DNA of 27,512 nucleotides from Pseudomonadota bacterium (GCA_023435265.1 JAEYRZ010000055.1:1-27512); one strand, 5' to 3'; shown: positions 7,068-15,445, numbered from the stretch's first letter. Notes: generated by a model from the letters alone, not told the origin. Program-made: numbers and translations.

Positions 7068-9209
7068 ATGATCCGAATCAGCGATATCATTGACAAGGTT
7101 ACGGAATACCATCCGGATGTCGATCTGGAGCTGATCAACCGCGCCTACATCTTCTCGGCCAAGGTTCATGACGGCCAGACGCGGCTTTCGGGAGAACCCT
7201 ATCTTTCGCACCCGCTGGAGGTGGCCGGCATCCTGGCCGATATGCGCCTGGATGTGGTCAGTGTGGCGGCCGGCCTGCTGCACGACGTGATCGAGGACAC
7301 GCATGCCACCCCCGAAGAGCTGAGCCAGTTCTTCGGTCCCGAAGTGCTGCACATCGTTTCGGGCGTCACCAAGCTCAGCAATCTGACCTTCTCCAACGCC
7401 CAGGTGCGCGAAGCCGAGAGCATCCGCAAGATGCTGCTGGCCATGGCCGACGATATCCGGGTGGTGCTGATCAAGCTGGCCGACCGCCTGCACAACATGC
7501 GCACCCTTCAGTTTCACAAGAATGAAGCCAAGCAGCGCAAGATCGCCCGTGAAACTCTGGACATATATGCCCCGATCGCCGCACGGCTTGGAATCTACTG
7601 GATCAAGAACGAGCTCGAGAATATCGCCTTCAAGTACATGAATCCGGAGGCATACACCGAGATCGAGCAGCTGGTGGCCAAGGACCGCAAGGACCGCGAG
7701 AGCTACATCGAAACGGTCAAGGCCTACCTCAAGCGCAAGATGGATGAGAACAACATGCCCTGCGAGGTGCAGGGGCGCTACAAGAATTTTTACAGCATCC
7801 ATCAGAAGATGCTGAGCCAGAATCTCACCTTCGATGAGGTCTACGACATCATCGCCTTCCGCATCATCCTGGAAACCATTCCGCAATGCTATGAAGCCCT
7901 GGGCCTCGTTCATTCGCTCTGGAAGCCGATCGCCCAGAAATTCAAAGACTACATCGGAATGCCCAAGCCCAACATGTACCAGTCGCTGCACACGACCGTG
8001 ATCGGCCCCCATGGCGAGCGCATCGAAATCCAGATCCGCACGCGGGACATGGACAGGGTGGCCAAATCGGGCATTGCCGCGCACTGGAGCTACAAGGAGG
8101 GGCGCACCACCGATCCCAAGACGGCGCAGGCCTTTTCGTGGGTTCAGACGTTGATCGAGAACCAGGCCAGCATCAACGATCCCAATGAATTCATGGAGAG
8201 CGTGCGCATCGATCTGTTTCCGGACGAGGTGTACGTGTTCACGCCGCAGGGCGATATCAAGTCGCTGCCCAAGGGCGCCACGCCGGTGGACTTCGCCTAC
8301 CTGATCCATTCCGAAGTGGGCAACCAGTGCGTGGGGGCCAAGGTCAACGGCCGCATGGTCCCCTTGCGCTACGAGCTGCAGACCGGCGAGAGCGTGGAAA
8401 TCGTCACCCAGAAGGGGCATACGCCGAGCAAGGATTGGCTCTCGTTCGTCAAATCGATCAAGGCGCGTTCGCGCATCCGCCAGTGGATCAAGACTCAGGA
8501 CAAGGAACGCAGCCTCTCGCTGGGCCGCGAGATGTGCGAAAAGGCTTTCCGCAAAGTCCGCATGAACTTCAATGCACTGCTCAAAAGCGCTGAAATGCAG
8601 AAGGTTGTCGAAAGCTTCGGGTTCCGCGAAGCAGAGGATCTGATCGTTTCGGTGGGCTACGGCAAGATCACGCCGCTGCAATTGGTCCGCAAACTGGCGC
8701 CCAAAACCGAAGTCGAAGAAGAGCAGGGGCTGCCGGTCAAGCCGGCCGAACGCAGCCGGCACAAGAAACCGAGCAGCGGAGTTGTGGTGAAGGGGGTCGA
8801 CGATATCCTGGTGCGCTTCGGCAAGTGCTGCCAACCGGTTCCGGGCGACCCGATCATCGGCTACATCACCCGCGGCTTCGGGGTTACCGTACACCGTACG
8901 GGATGCGTGAATGTGCTGCGAACCAACCCCGAACGGCTCATTGAAGTGCAATGGGACGCCACCAAGGCCGACAGCTTTCCGGTGAACATCATGATCCGTT
9001 CCATCGACCGCATGGGACTTCTGGCCGATGTGGCCGCCTGTATCAGCAAGTACGGCGCAAATATCCTCAGCGCCAACACCGAAAGCGACGAAAACAAAAT
9101 GGTCGAGAGCCGTTTCACGATCGCCGTCGGAGACACGGAGCAGCTCAATCAGGTTCTGAGCGGATTAAAAAAGGTCAGGCATGTGCTGGAGGTTCACCGC
9201 ATCAGTTGA
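7068..9209 (+). CDS. rel: Bifunctional (p)ppGpp synthetase/hydrolase, Rel/SpoT type
   Basis: Makes and degrades the stringent-response alarmone (p)ppGpp. The 713-residue protein has the full long-RSH layout. The HD hydrolase domain carries HDVIEDT near residue 74 and KLADRLHNMRTL. The synthetase domain lies around residues 230-345 and contains KFKDYIGMPKPN. A TGS domain starts near residue 380, a cysteine finger (GKCCQPVPGD) lies near 586, and an ACT domain occupies about the last 75 residues. The intact HDxxED motif and the basic xFKD synthetase loop suggest both activities. I use ATG 7068 because MIRISDI is the usual family N-terminus; an in-frame GTG at 7032 lacks a good Shine-Dalgarno. 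It ends convergent to rpmB. Confidence 0.94.
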   Translation: MIRISDIIDKVTEYHPDVDLELINRAYIFSAKVHDGQTRLSGEPYLSHPLEVAGILADMRLDVVSVAAGLLHDVIEDTHATPEELSQFFGPEVLHIVSGVTKLSNLTFSNAQVREAESIRKMLLAMADDIRVVLIKLADRLHNMRTLQFHKNEAKQRKIARETLDIYAPIAARLGIYWIKNELENIAFKYMNPEAYTEIEQLVAKDRKDRESYIETVKAYLKRKMDENNMPCEVQGRYKNFYSIHQKMLSQNLTFDEVYDIIAFRIILETIPQCYEALGLVHSLWKPIAQKFKDYIGMPKPNMYQSLHTTVIGPHGERIEIQIRTRDMDRVAKSGIAAHWSYKEGRTTDPKTAQAFSWVQTLIENQASINDPNEFMESVRIDLFPDEVYVFTPQGDIKSLPKGATPVDFAYLIHSEVGNQCVGAKVNGRMVPLRYELQTGESVEIVTQKGHTPSKDWLSFVKSIKARSRIRQWIKTQDKERSLSLGREMCEKAFRKVRMNFNALLKSAEMQKVVESFGFREAEDLIVSVGYGKITPLQLVRKLAPKTEVEEEQGLPVKPAERSRHKKPSSGVVVKGVDDILVRFGKCCQPVPGDPIIGYITRGFGVTVHRTGCVNVLRTNPERLIEVQWDATKADSFPVNIMIRSIDRMGLLADVAACISKYGANILSANTESDENKMVESRFTIAVGDTEQLNQVLSGLKKVRHVLEVHRIS

Positions 9210-9233
9210 CCCGCCGGTTCAGTTGCGGCGGGT
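9209..9233. terminator. Hairpin between the convergent rel and rpmB genes
   Basis: An 8-bp perfect stem (ACCCGCCG at 9209-9216, CGGCGGGT at 9226-9233) with a 9-base loop, directly abutting the rel stop and 15 bases from the rpmB stop. Neither strand has a following T run, so this is a convergent-gene hairpin rather than a textbook intrinsic terminator. Confidence 0.4.
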
Positions 9234-9247
9234 GTCTCGATCGGTGC

Positions 9248-9439
9248 TCAGGGCGCTTTGACCACCCGGCCCGCCTTGATGCAGGTGGTGCAGGCCATGA
9301 TCTTGCGGGTCCGACCGTTCACGATGGCGCGCACGCTCTGCAGGTTGGGATTGAATCGGCGCTTGCTGACGTTGTGGGCGTGGCTCACGTTATGGCCCAC
9401 CATGGATTTCTTTCCGCAAATTTCACATGCTCTGCTCAT
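9248..9439 (-). CDS. rpmB: 50S ribosomal protein bL28
   Basis: Small basic component of the large ribosomal subunit. The 63-residue product begins MSRACEICGKKSMVGHNVSHA and ends with an ACTTCIKAGRVVK-type tail. The paired cysteines CEIC and CTTC mark the zinc-binding (C+) form of bL28. The length is normal. The start has a GGAG Shine-Dalgarno 7 bases upstream. It is monocistronic and convergent with rel. A likely promoter lies about 60 bases upstream, and a small GCCGG/CCGGC hairpin sits in the leader. Confidence 0.96.
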   Translation of the reverse strand: MSRACEICGKKSMVGHNVSHAHNVSKRRFNPNLQSVRAIVNGRTRKIMACTTCIKAGRVVKAP

Positions 9440-9499
9440 TGATCACTCCAATCGACATCTCGGGCCGGTGTCCCGGCAGGGGGCTCAAAAGAAACCGTT

Positions 9500-9528
9500 T
9501 TCTTACCCCTTTCAGGCAGTCATGTAAA
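9500..9528 (-). promoter_or_regulatory. Probable sigma-70 promoter of rpmB
   Basis: Read on the - strand: TTTACA (9528-9523), a 17-base spacer, TAAGAA (9505-9500). It lies at the right distance upstream of rpmB. Visual match only. Confidence 0.4.
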
Positions 9529-9539
9529 GTCCTTTTTGG

Positions 9540-9657
9540 ACGGCGCCGTAAAAAGTCCGATGTCTGCGTTGCGCTTCATCTTTCCTGCGGCGTACTGTAA
9601 GTACGCCTGGGGTTCGGGATTCGCGGCGCCTTGATCTTGAACTTTTTACGGCGTCGT
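9540..9657. repeat. Palindromic intergenic repeat, copy B
   Basis: Arms of 17 bp with one mismatch at 9540-9556 and 9641-9657 (ACGGCGCCGTAAAAAGT against ACTTTTTACGGCGTCGT). They enclose a perfect 8-bp core palindrome at 9589-9607 (GGCGTACT-GTA-AGTACGCC) and GCGCCTTG at 9626-9633. A partial further copy (GACTTTTTACG) starts near 9667. It fills the 322-base gap between rpmB and bamD, where I see no other gene. It shares its architecture with the repeat at 1-90. Confidence 0.65.
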
Positions 9658-9761
9658 CGGTTCGGAGACTTTTTACGAAATCATCTTTTTTGAACGATGG
9701 CGAGGGCGGTGTCTCCCGCTCAGGCGAATGTCGCCGCACCGGGACCGGTGTTTATCAAGGG

Positions 9762-10472
9762 TCAATTATAGATGCTGAAAGGATCGATCGGCGTGGTTTC
9801 GTAATCCTGGGGGGTTTCGGTCTCCGATGCCAGGAAGGCTTCGCACTGAACGATGTAATCCAGAGCCTGGTGGTGATAGCCGGCATCCGGATAGTCATGG
9901 ATCACATTGAGGAATCGCTGCAGGGCGGCTTTGTATTTTTTATTCTTGTAATAGAACAGCGCCACGTAAAGTTCATGCCCGCTCAGGCTCTGATAGCATT
10001 TGAGGACATGCACGCGCGCCTCGCGGGCATAACTGTCGCCTGGATACTGCTGGATCAGCCGGTTGAAGGTGTCCAGGGCTTTCTGGGCCGTGTCCTGGTC
10101 GCGGTCGATCGTATCGATCTGTTCGTAGTGGCTGCGCCCGATCTGGTAAATGACATATGGAACGGCCTCGTTGCGCGGATGCAGCTGCTCGAACTCCTCA
10201 TAGGCCTGGACCGCTTCGGGATATTGCTTCAGGTGATAATGCGCGTCGGCGATTTTCAATTCCGCCAGAATGGCGTACTTGCTGAACGGATAAAGATCTT
10301 TCAGTTGCTGAAAGTTCTTGATGGCATTCTTGTAGTCGCCTTGATCGTATTCTTCGATGCCGTCCTGAACCAGCTCCTGAGCCGCTTTCTCGGACAGGTC
10401 GTTGCCGAACCAGGCGCAGCTTTGCAGAATCAGAGCGGCTGTCAGAACCAGTAGGAGTCGCATGTTTTTCAT
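9762..10472 (-). CDS. bamD: Outer membrane assembly lipoprotein BamD (YfiO/ComL)
   Basis: Lipoprotein of the BAM complex that inserts beta-barrel proteins into the outer membrane. The 236-residue precursor has a lipoprotein signal with lipobox LQSC, acylated Cys at residue 19. Tetratricopeptide-like repeats follow, with family hallmarks DYKNAIKNFQQLKDLYPFSKYA and a second unit PEAVQAYEEFEQLHP. I place the start at MKNMRLLL (10472) because a lipoprotein signal should begin there; the frame runs on to 10508. The Shine-Dalgarno is weak. It follows trxA on the same strand after 93 bases, a possible shared transcript. Confidence 0.92.
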   Translation of the reverse strand: MKNMRLLLVLTAALILQSCAWFGNDLSEKAAQELVQDGIEEYDQGDYKNAIKNFQQLKDLYPFSKYAILAELKIADAHYHLKQYPEAVQAYEEFEQLHPRNEAVPYVIYQIGRSHYEQIDTIDRDQDTAQKALDTFNRLIQQYPGDSYAREARVHVLKCYQSLSGHELYVALFYYKNKKYKAALQRFLNVIHDYPDAGYHHQALDYIVQCEAFLASETETPQDYETTPIDPFSIYN

Positions 10473-10565
10473 GGCACCGTCGCGTGCGTTCCGTCCGTCA
10501 AAGCACATGGCAGCGGATGCGGCGGGTGCGCCGCGCGGCGATGCGCTGATCCCTGAGGGTCGCAG

Positions 10566-10892
10566 TTAGAGAAGATTTTTGATGCTGTCTTCGAGTTTGG
10601 ATTTGGCGACCATTCCGGTAATCTGATCGACCACTTTGCCTTCCTTGAAGAAGATCAGGGTCGGAATGGCTTTGATGCCGTATTTGCCGGGAGTGACCGG
10701 GTTATCGTCGACGTTGCATTTGGTGAATTTTACCTGCTCGCCGTAGGTGTTGGCCAGATCCTCGATAACCGGGCCGATCGCTTTGCACGGGCCGCACCAT
10801 GGTGCCCAAAAATCGACGACGGAGGGCTTGTCTGATTTCAGGATTTCGGCATCGAAGCTGTTGTCGTCGATATCTTTGATCCCCTGTGCCAT
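10566..10892 (-). CDS. trxA: Thioredoxin
   Basis: Small cytoplasmic dithiol reductant. The 108-residue length is that of classic Trx1. The active site is WCGPC with C33 and C36, preceded by VVDFWAPW, with the cis-proline in KAIPTLIFF. An AAAGGAA Shine-Dalgarno fixes ATG 10892; the frame is open farther upstream, but that extension would run through the promoter. A well-formed promoter lies 35-60 bases upstream. It sits between an EAL-HDOD gene and bamD on the same strand. No thioredoxin reductase gene is present in the window. Confidence 0.96.
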   Translation of the reverse strand: MAQGIKDIDDNSFDAEILKSDKPSVVDFWAPWCGPCKAIGPVIEDLANTYGEQVKFTKCNVDDNPVTPGKYGIKAIPTLIFFKEGKVVDQITGMVAKSKLEDSIKNLL

Positions 10893-10926
10893 TTGGCGGT
10901 TCCTTTCTGCTGAAAAATGTGGGCCC

Positions 10927-10955
10927 AAAATAATATGATCCCACTGGGTTGTCAA
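10927..10955 (-). promoter_or_regulatory. Probable sigma-70 promoter of trxA
   Basis: On the - strand: a consensus TTGACA (10955-10950), a 17-base spacer, and TATTTT (10932-10927). The 5' leader would be about 28 bases with the Shine-Dalgarno inside. Confidence 0.55.
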
Positions 10956-10966
10956 CCGCGGCGCGC

Positions 10967-12184
10967 CTACGGCTTGCTCATGAGGGCGTCGCTCCAGGCG
11001 CAGGCCTGCCGGTAAAGTTCGGGCAACCTTTCTCGAGGCAGTTTGATCACCTTCGCGACTTTGTCGAGATACTCCCATTGACCCTTTTCGTAGGTTTCGG
11101 CCAGCAGCAGGAAACCGATGAGTTCTCCCTTGCGGTGGATCAGGGCCGATTTGATTCTTTCCGCGAGAGGCAGGGTTTTCATGACCTGCTCCATGGGTTG
11201 ATCCACGATGGCGTCGATCAGGGAGAAGATGCCCATCGTGAAAAGCTCTCCCGGCGAGATAGGGCTGCGGGCCACAGGCGTCATCAGTTCGCAGAATTTA
11301 CCCCGGATGCAGGCGGCGCGGATGAGTTCGTTGGGTTTGCTGGCTGCCAGGTTGGAGAGCGCGACCAGAGAGACGAAGCGCCGGAGTTCCGCTTCACCCA
11401 GCAGCACCAGCGCCTGCCGGATGGACGAAATAGGCTGGGCCGTGGCGAAGAAGGCAGAGTTGATGTAGCGCAGAAGCTTATAGGCCACGCTGACGTCCGG
11501 TGCGATGATCTGTTCCAGTCGATCGAAATCAAAATCAGGTTGGTTGACCTCGGCCACGATTTGCAGCAAAGTCAATTGAGAGGCCGGGATTTCACGCCCC
11601 TTGACCAGTTCGGGCTTGCAGAAAAAGTAGCCCTGGAAGTATTCGAATCCCATGCTCCGGGCGCTCTTGAATTCTTCTGGGGTTTCGACTTTTTCGGCAA
11701 GCAGTTTCAATCCGTTGCGGCACGGCAATCGATCGATGCAGCGCTGGATGTCATCCTGGGAAGTCAGCTGGAAATCGAATTTGATGATATCGGCCATTTC
11801 GATCAGCGGCTGCAGTTCGTCGCGGTACGTGAAGTCATCCAGGGCCAGCAGGTAGCCGTGGTCGGAGATCTCCCGGCAGGCCGCGAGGAGTTCGGGGGTC
11901 GGCTCCGTATCTTCCAGAATTTCGACCACCGTTTTTTTTGGGGGCAGCAGCAACGGTACTTTGTTCAGCAGCAGGTTCTGCGTGAAATTGATAAAGGAAC
12001 GATGATCCCCCACCAATTCCTGCAGGCCGATCACGAAAAAGCTGTTGGAAAGGACCGTGGCGGTGGCCTCATCGCCGCCGATGCCCGGGGCATATTGCGC
12101 GGTGCTGTCCCGGAACAGCAACTCGTACCCGAAGGTTCGCTTGCGGCGGTCGAATATGGGTTGTCGCGCGACGTACGCATCCAT
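10967..12184 (-). CDS. EAL and HDOD domain signalling protein
   Basis: A 405-residue cytoplasmic protein of the YuxH/CdgJ type: an N-terminal EAL-like domain (about 1-200) joined to an HDOD domain (about 205-400). The EAL signature reads YELLFR instead of EAL. The loop normally DDFGTG reads DDFTYRD. The Asn (INFTQN), Glu (VEILED), Lys (IIKFDF), Glu (LAEKVE) and Gln (YFQGYF) positions seem kept. Family members studied elsewhere act in c-di-GMP-linked motility or signalling and are usually catalytically poor; that and the loop change suggest sensing or scaffolding rather than hydrolysis. The start has a TGGAG Shine-Dalgarno. It is divergent from the formyltransferase gene. Confidence 0.88.
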   Translation of the reverse strand: MDAYVARQPIFDRRKRTFGYELLFRDSTAQYAPGIGGDEATATVLSNSFFVIGLQELVGDHRSFINFTQNLLLNKVPLLLPPKKTVVEILEDTEPTPELLAACREISDHGYLLALDDFTYRDELQPLIEMADIIKFDFQLTSQDDIQRCIDRLPCRNGLKLLAEKVETPEEFKSARSMGFEYFQGYFFCKPELVKGREIPASQLTLLQIVAEVNQPDFDFDRLEQIIAPDVSVAYKLLRYINSAFFATAQPISSIRQALVLLGEAELRRFVSLVALSNLAASKPNELIRAACIRGKFCELMTPVARSPISPGELFTMGIFSLIDAIVDQPMEQVMKTLPLAERIKSALIHRKGELIGFLLLAETYEKGQWEYLDKVAKVIKLPRERLPELYRQACAWSDALMSKP

Positions 12185-12294
12185 GTCGTTTCACTCCAGA
12201 TGTATAATATCGGAAGGGGCAGGATAATCTTTATTCGGATCGGTCGTGAATGCCCCCTCCTCGGTGGGCGGGTTATGCAATTTCGGCGTCGTTT

Positions 12295-12323
12295 TTGACA
12301 CCCCCGGCAAGGTCTGATAGCCA
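12295..12323 (+). promoter_or_regulatory. Possible promoter of the purN-like gene
   Basis: Consensus TTGACA at 12295-12300, a 17-base spacer, and a weak -10 TAGCCA at 12318-12323, placed about 30 bases before a strong AAGGAGG Shine-Dalgarno. The poor -10 keeps confidence low. Confidence 0.3.
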
Positions 12324-12353
12324 TGAATCCCATCAGCAAACAAGGAGGTACGC

Positions 12354-13154
12354 ATGCGCCGCACAATCCGTATCGGTGCACTGATTTCAGGAGGCGGGAC
12401 CAATCTGCAGGCCATCATCGATGCCTGCGGGCAGGGCCGCATCGATGCCCGGGTGGTGTTCGTCGGTTCGGACAATCCGACGGCCAAAGGGCTCCAAAGG
12501 GCCGCCCGGCACGACATCCCGTCGTTCGTGGTGGATTACGGCGGCATTATCCGCCAATACCGCCAGAATCCTTCCCAGACGATTGCCCCGGACGATTTCG
12601 ATCTGGCTGACGTGCGGCGCAAACAGCACCTCTTCGGCCCCCACGCGGATTCACGGCGGGTCGAGGGATTTCTGATCACCCGCGCCGCCGCGGAAGCGCA
12701 GCTGCTGTCGCAGATCTCCCCCCATGCGATCGATCTGCTGGTGCTGGCCGGGTTCATGCGCAACCTGACGCCCTATTTCATCGACCGCTTCAACACCGAT
12801 CCGGCGCGGCCGCGGATCATGAACATCCATCCGGCCCTGCTGCCGGCTTTTCCCGGGGTGGACGGCTACGGCGACACCTTCCGTTACGGCTGCAAGGTCG
12901 GCGGCTGCAGCGTGCATTTCATCGACTATGGAGAGGATTCCGGCCCCATCATCGGCCAGAGGTGCTTTGCGATCCATGAGGACGACACGCTCGACACGAT
13001 CCGGCGCAAAGGCCTGGAACTGGAGTGGCAGCTCTATCCGGAATGCATCCAGTGGTTCGCCGAAGGTCGGCTGCATGTGGTGAAAATGACGCACACGCTG
13101 GACGACGGCAGGCTGGTGCAGCGTGCGGTGGTCAAAATCGCCCAACTGCAATGA
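12354..13154 (+). CDS. purN: Phosphoribosylglycinamide formyltransferase-like protein with insert
   Basis: GART-fold protein that would transfer formyl from 10-formyl-THF to glycinamide ribonucleotide in purine synthesis. It has ISGGGTNLQAIID at the N-terminus, LVLAGFMRNLTP, and the catalytic trio N157 and H159 (NIHPALLPAFPG) and D195 (GEDSGPIIGQ). Each of these is 51 positions later than in E. coli PurN (N106, H108, D144), because about 50 residues are inserted around residues 58-110. The total is 266 residues against about 212. All catalytic residues survive, so activity is plausible, but the insert marks a subfamily of untested substrate. A strong AAGGAGG sets the start. No other pur gene is nearby. 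Confidence 0.82.
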   Translation: MRRTIRIGALISGGGTNLQAIIDACGQGRIDARVVFVGSDNPTAKGLQRAARHDIPSFVVDYGGIIRQYRQNPSQTIAPDDFDLADVRRKQHLFGPHADSRRVEGFLITRAAAEAQLLSQISPHAIDLLVLAGFMRNLTPYFIDRFNTDPARPRIMNIHPALLPAFPGVDGYGDTFRYGCKVGGCSVHFIDYGEDSGPIIGQRCFAIHEDDTLDTIRRKGLELEWQLYPECIQWFAEGRLHVVKMTHTLDDGRLVQRAVVKIAQLQ

Positions 13155-13243
13155 CCGGCGCCGGGGAACTGAAAGGCAGAGGGGGGATCTCGGGTTTGGA
13201 GCAGGTTTCCGGGAGGAAATCGGCTCTTATCCCGCCCTCTGGC

Positions 13244-14419
13244 CTAAAAGGAAAGCACCTTCATCATGATGGGCAGCGCCACGAATGTTCCCATCATGCT
13301 GCCGAGGTTTGTGAAGGCCACCACCAGCAGGATGCGGGTGATCTTGTTGCGCCAGAAGCCGCGCAGCGAAAGAATGTCGGTTTGCAGCTGCTCGAAATCC
13401 TTGACCTTGGGCTTGCGCGAAAACGCTTCCACCAGACCCGAAACCCATCCCACGGCGATCAAGGGGTGCAGCGCGGCCAGCGGGGCCGCCACGATGGATG
13501 AGGCGATGGTCAGCGGATGGGCCAAGGCCAGCAAGGCGCCGACACCGGCCAGAAGTCCGTTGACCGTCGCCCACAGAATCAGCATGTCCGTGCCGGCCTT
13601 GGCGCCGCCGACATAGAAGCCGTATCCCAGAAGGGCCACGATCAAAAGGGGCACCCCCCACTTGAGCAGGCCGCCGCCGCGGCCCTTCGCGGGCAAGACT
13701 TCCAGGCTGGCGATATCGACGGGCTGTTCCCAGTGCCGAACGATGCCGGGGATATGGCCGGCACCGACAACGGCCACAATCCGGGTGCCCGGTGCGCTGC
13801 GGATCTTGGCCGCCAGGTACTGGTCGCGTTCGTCGATCAGCGTTTTGCGGATCGTCGGCATCGACCGGCCCACCTCGTTCAGAATGGTTTCCAGAACGTC
13901 CTGCTGCTTGAGGCGTTCCACCTCTTCGGCCTCGATCTGCTCCACATCGCCGAACGAAAGGATCAGCTGAAAGACCAGTTTCAGCCGCGACCACCAGCCC
14001 ATCTGCCGCCAGGTGCGCGACAGGGTGACGCGCACATCGCGGTCGGCCAGGTGAACCTGCGCACCGACCGCTTCGGCCGAGGCGATGGCCTGGATCATCT
14101 CCTGCCCCGGGCGGATATCCAGCTTGGCCGCGATGCGTTTCTGAAAGGCTGCCAGAATCAGGTTGGAGAGCAGCAGGAAGACCTTTTTCTCCTTGATCAC
14201 CCGTACGATATCCATATTCTGCCAGTTGGCCTGCTGGCGAAGGTTCTGATATCGGCTGGGGCACAGTTCGATGCTCACGGTTTCCGGTTTTTCCTGGTCG
14301 ATGATCTGTTCGACGAGATCGACGCTCTGCTGGGACACATGGGCCGTACCCACCAGGGTGATCTGCTTGTCGCCATATATCAGTCGATGGACCGGATGGA
14401 GGTTGTTTTTGGATTGCAT
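13244..14419 (-). CDS. TraB/PrgY family membrane protein
   Basis: A 391-residue protein of the TraB/PrgY (pheromone-shutdown) family, part of the wider TIKI/GTAH-like superfamily. The N-terminal catalytic-like domain shows GTAHVS, SIELCPSRY and VVGAGHIPGI (the His/Glu/Arg motifs of the family). The C-terminal third holds four or more hydrophobic segments (for example VPLLIVALLGYGFYVG, MLILWATVNGLLAGVGALLAL and ILLVVAFTNLGSMMGTFV), so it is an inner-membrane protein. In enterococci the relative limits pheromone activity; the role in Gram-negative bacteria is unknown and may be proteolytic. The frame is open upstream to 14510, but MQSKNNLHPVHRLIYGDK is the sensible start. It is divergent from the AAA+ gene. 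Confidence 0.85.
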   Translation of the reverse strand: MQSKNNLHPVHRLIYGDKQITLVGTAHVSQQSVDLVEQIIDQEKPETVSIELCPSRYQNLRQQANWQNMDIVRVIKEKKVFLLLSNLILAAFQKRIAAKLDIRPGQEMIQAIASAEAVGAQVHLADRDVRVTLSRTWRQMGWWSRLKLVFQLILSFGDVEQIEAEEVERLKQQDVLETILNEVGRSMPTIRKTLIDERDQYLAAKIRSAPGTRIVAVVGAGHIPGIVRHWEQPVDIASLEVLPAKGRGGGLLKWGVPLLIVALLGYGFYVGGAKAGTDMLILWATVNGLLAGVGALLALAHPLTIASSIVAAPLAALHPLIAVGWVSGLVEAFSRKPKVKDFEQLQTDILSLRGFWRNKITRILLVVAFTNLGSMMGTFVALPIMMKVLSF

Positions 14420-14531
14420 AGAGATTATAGAAACGCCTTCCGAGAGTGTTCCGCGATCGACATGCGCGGAAAAAGCTGGCCCAATATATACGTTCTGACC
14501 GGCTTGTCAAAGCTTATGGTATCACGGGTCG

Positions 14532-14622
14532 ATCGGTTTGAGGGTTGAGAGGTTGGCGGGTTGACGTGTTCCCGGGTGAGGCGGGTGTTCTTGCTAACCT
14601 GTTAAACCGATTAACCAACCTG
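14532..14622. repeat. GGTTG-rich inverted repeat before the AAA+ gene
   Basis: An 8-bp perfect inverted pair, ATCGGTTT at 14532-14539 and AAACCGAT at 14604-14611. GGTTGAGAGGTTGGCGGGTT-like units lie on the left and AACC units (AACCTGTTAAACC, AACCAACC) on the right. It lies in the divergent TraB/AAA+ spacer and reaches the Shine-Dalgarno of the AAA+ gene. Part of it may simply be low-complexity sequence. Confidence 0.4.
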
Positions 14623-14632
14623 GAGAGTGCGT

Positions 14633-15445
14633 ATGGCTGCATTGTCGTCCGAGGCGTTCCGGATCGCACAGGAACCTTTTTATCTGAGCAGCGGCGGCGA
14701 GATCCCGCTCTTCGAAGCCGCGTTCCGGGCGCGGCTGCCGGTGATGCTCAAGGGCCCCACCGGGTGCGGCAAGACCCGCTTCGTGCAGTACATGGCCTGG
14801 CGCCTGCAGCGGCCGCTGATCACGGTGGCCTGCCACGAAGACCTTTTCGCCTCGGACCTGGTCGGGCGGTTTTTGCTCAAGAACGAAGAGACCCTCTGGG
14901 TGGACGGGCCGCTCACCGAAGCGGTGCGCATGGGCGCCGTCTGCTACCTGGATGAAGTTGTGGAGGCGCGCAAGGACACCACCGTGGTGATCCACCCCCT
15001 GACCGATGACCGGCGGCTGCTGAGCATCGACAAGACCGGCGAATTGCTCAAGGCCCATCCCGATTTCCTGCTGGTGATCTCCTATAATCCGGGCTACCAG
15101 TCGGTGCTCAAGGATCTCAAGCAGAGCACGCGTCAGCGCTTCGTCAGCCTGCAGTTCGACTACCCGGCGCCCGAACTGGAAACGCGCATCATCACCGGCG
15201 AAACCGGCGTTTCCGCGGATATCGCCGAACGGCTGGTGACGCTGGCCGGCAAGATCCGCAACATTCGCGAACAGGGCCTGACCGAGGGCGCCAGCACGCG
15301 CCTGTTGATCTATGCCTCCCGCCTGATCCAGTACGGTATCGCGCCCGCGGAAGCCTGCCGCACCGCCGTATGCCGGCCGTTGACCGATGACGAACGGTTG
15401 CAGGAAACCCTCGACGACCTGGTGCTGGATTTGTTCGCTCCATGA
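14633..15445 (+). CDS. MoxR-type AAA+ ATPase, NorQ/CbbQ/NirQ group
   Basis: A 270-residue ATPase of the group that works with VWA proteins to insert metals or remodel target enzymes. Walker A is GPTGCGKT (residues 41-48), Walker B is VCYLDE with D107-E108, and TRQRF in the middle carries the arginine-finger-like element. The C-terminal helical lid is typical of CbbQ/NorQ. I choose ATG 14633, 6 bases after GGAGA, over the in-frame GTG 14627. It overlaps the VWA gene by 4 bases (ATGA), so the pair is translationally coupled. No NO reductase, nitrite reductase or Rubisco gene lies in the window, so the client enzyme is unknown. Confidence 0.88.
   Translation: MAALSSEAFRIAQEPFYLSSGGEIPLFEAAFRARLPVMLKGPTGCGKTRFVQYMAWRLQRPLITVACHEDLFASDLVGRFLLKNEETLWVDGPLTEAVRMGAVCYLDEVVEARKDTTVVIHPLTDDRRLLSIDKTGELLKAHPDFLLVISYNPGYQSVLKDLKQSTRQRFVSLQFDYPAPELETRIITGETGVSADIAERLVTLAGKIRNIREQGLTEGASTRLLIYASRLIQYGIAPAEACRTAVCRPLTDDERLQETLDDLVLDLFAP

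Noticed and set aside
7020..8951. A 643-codon open frame on the - strand
   Set aside because: Fully antisense to rel; no signatures of its own.
9540..9657. CRISPR or tandem repeat array
   Set aside because: Repeats are inverted arms of one palindromic element, not regularly spaced direct repeats.
13227..14510. A 427-codon - strand frame overlapping the TraB-family gene
   Set aside because: Same region in another frame; arginine- and glycine-rich shadow, while the TraB frame has family motifs and membrane segments.
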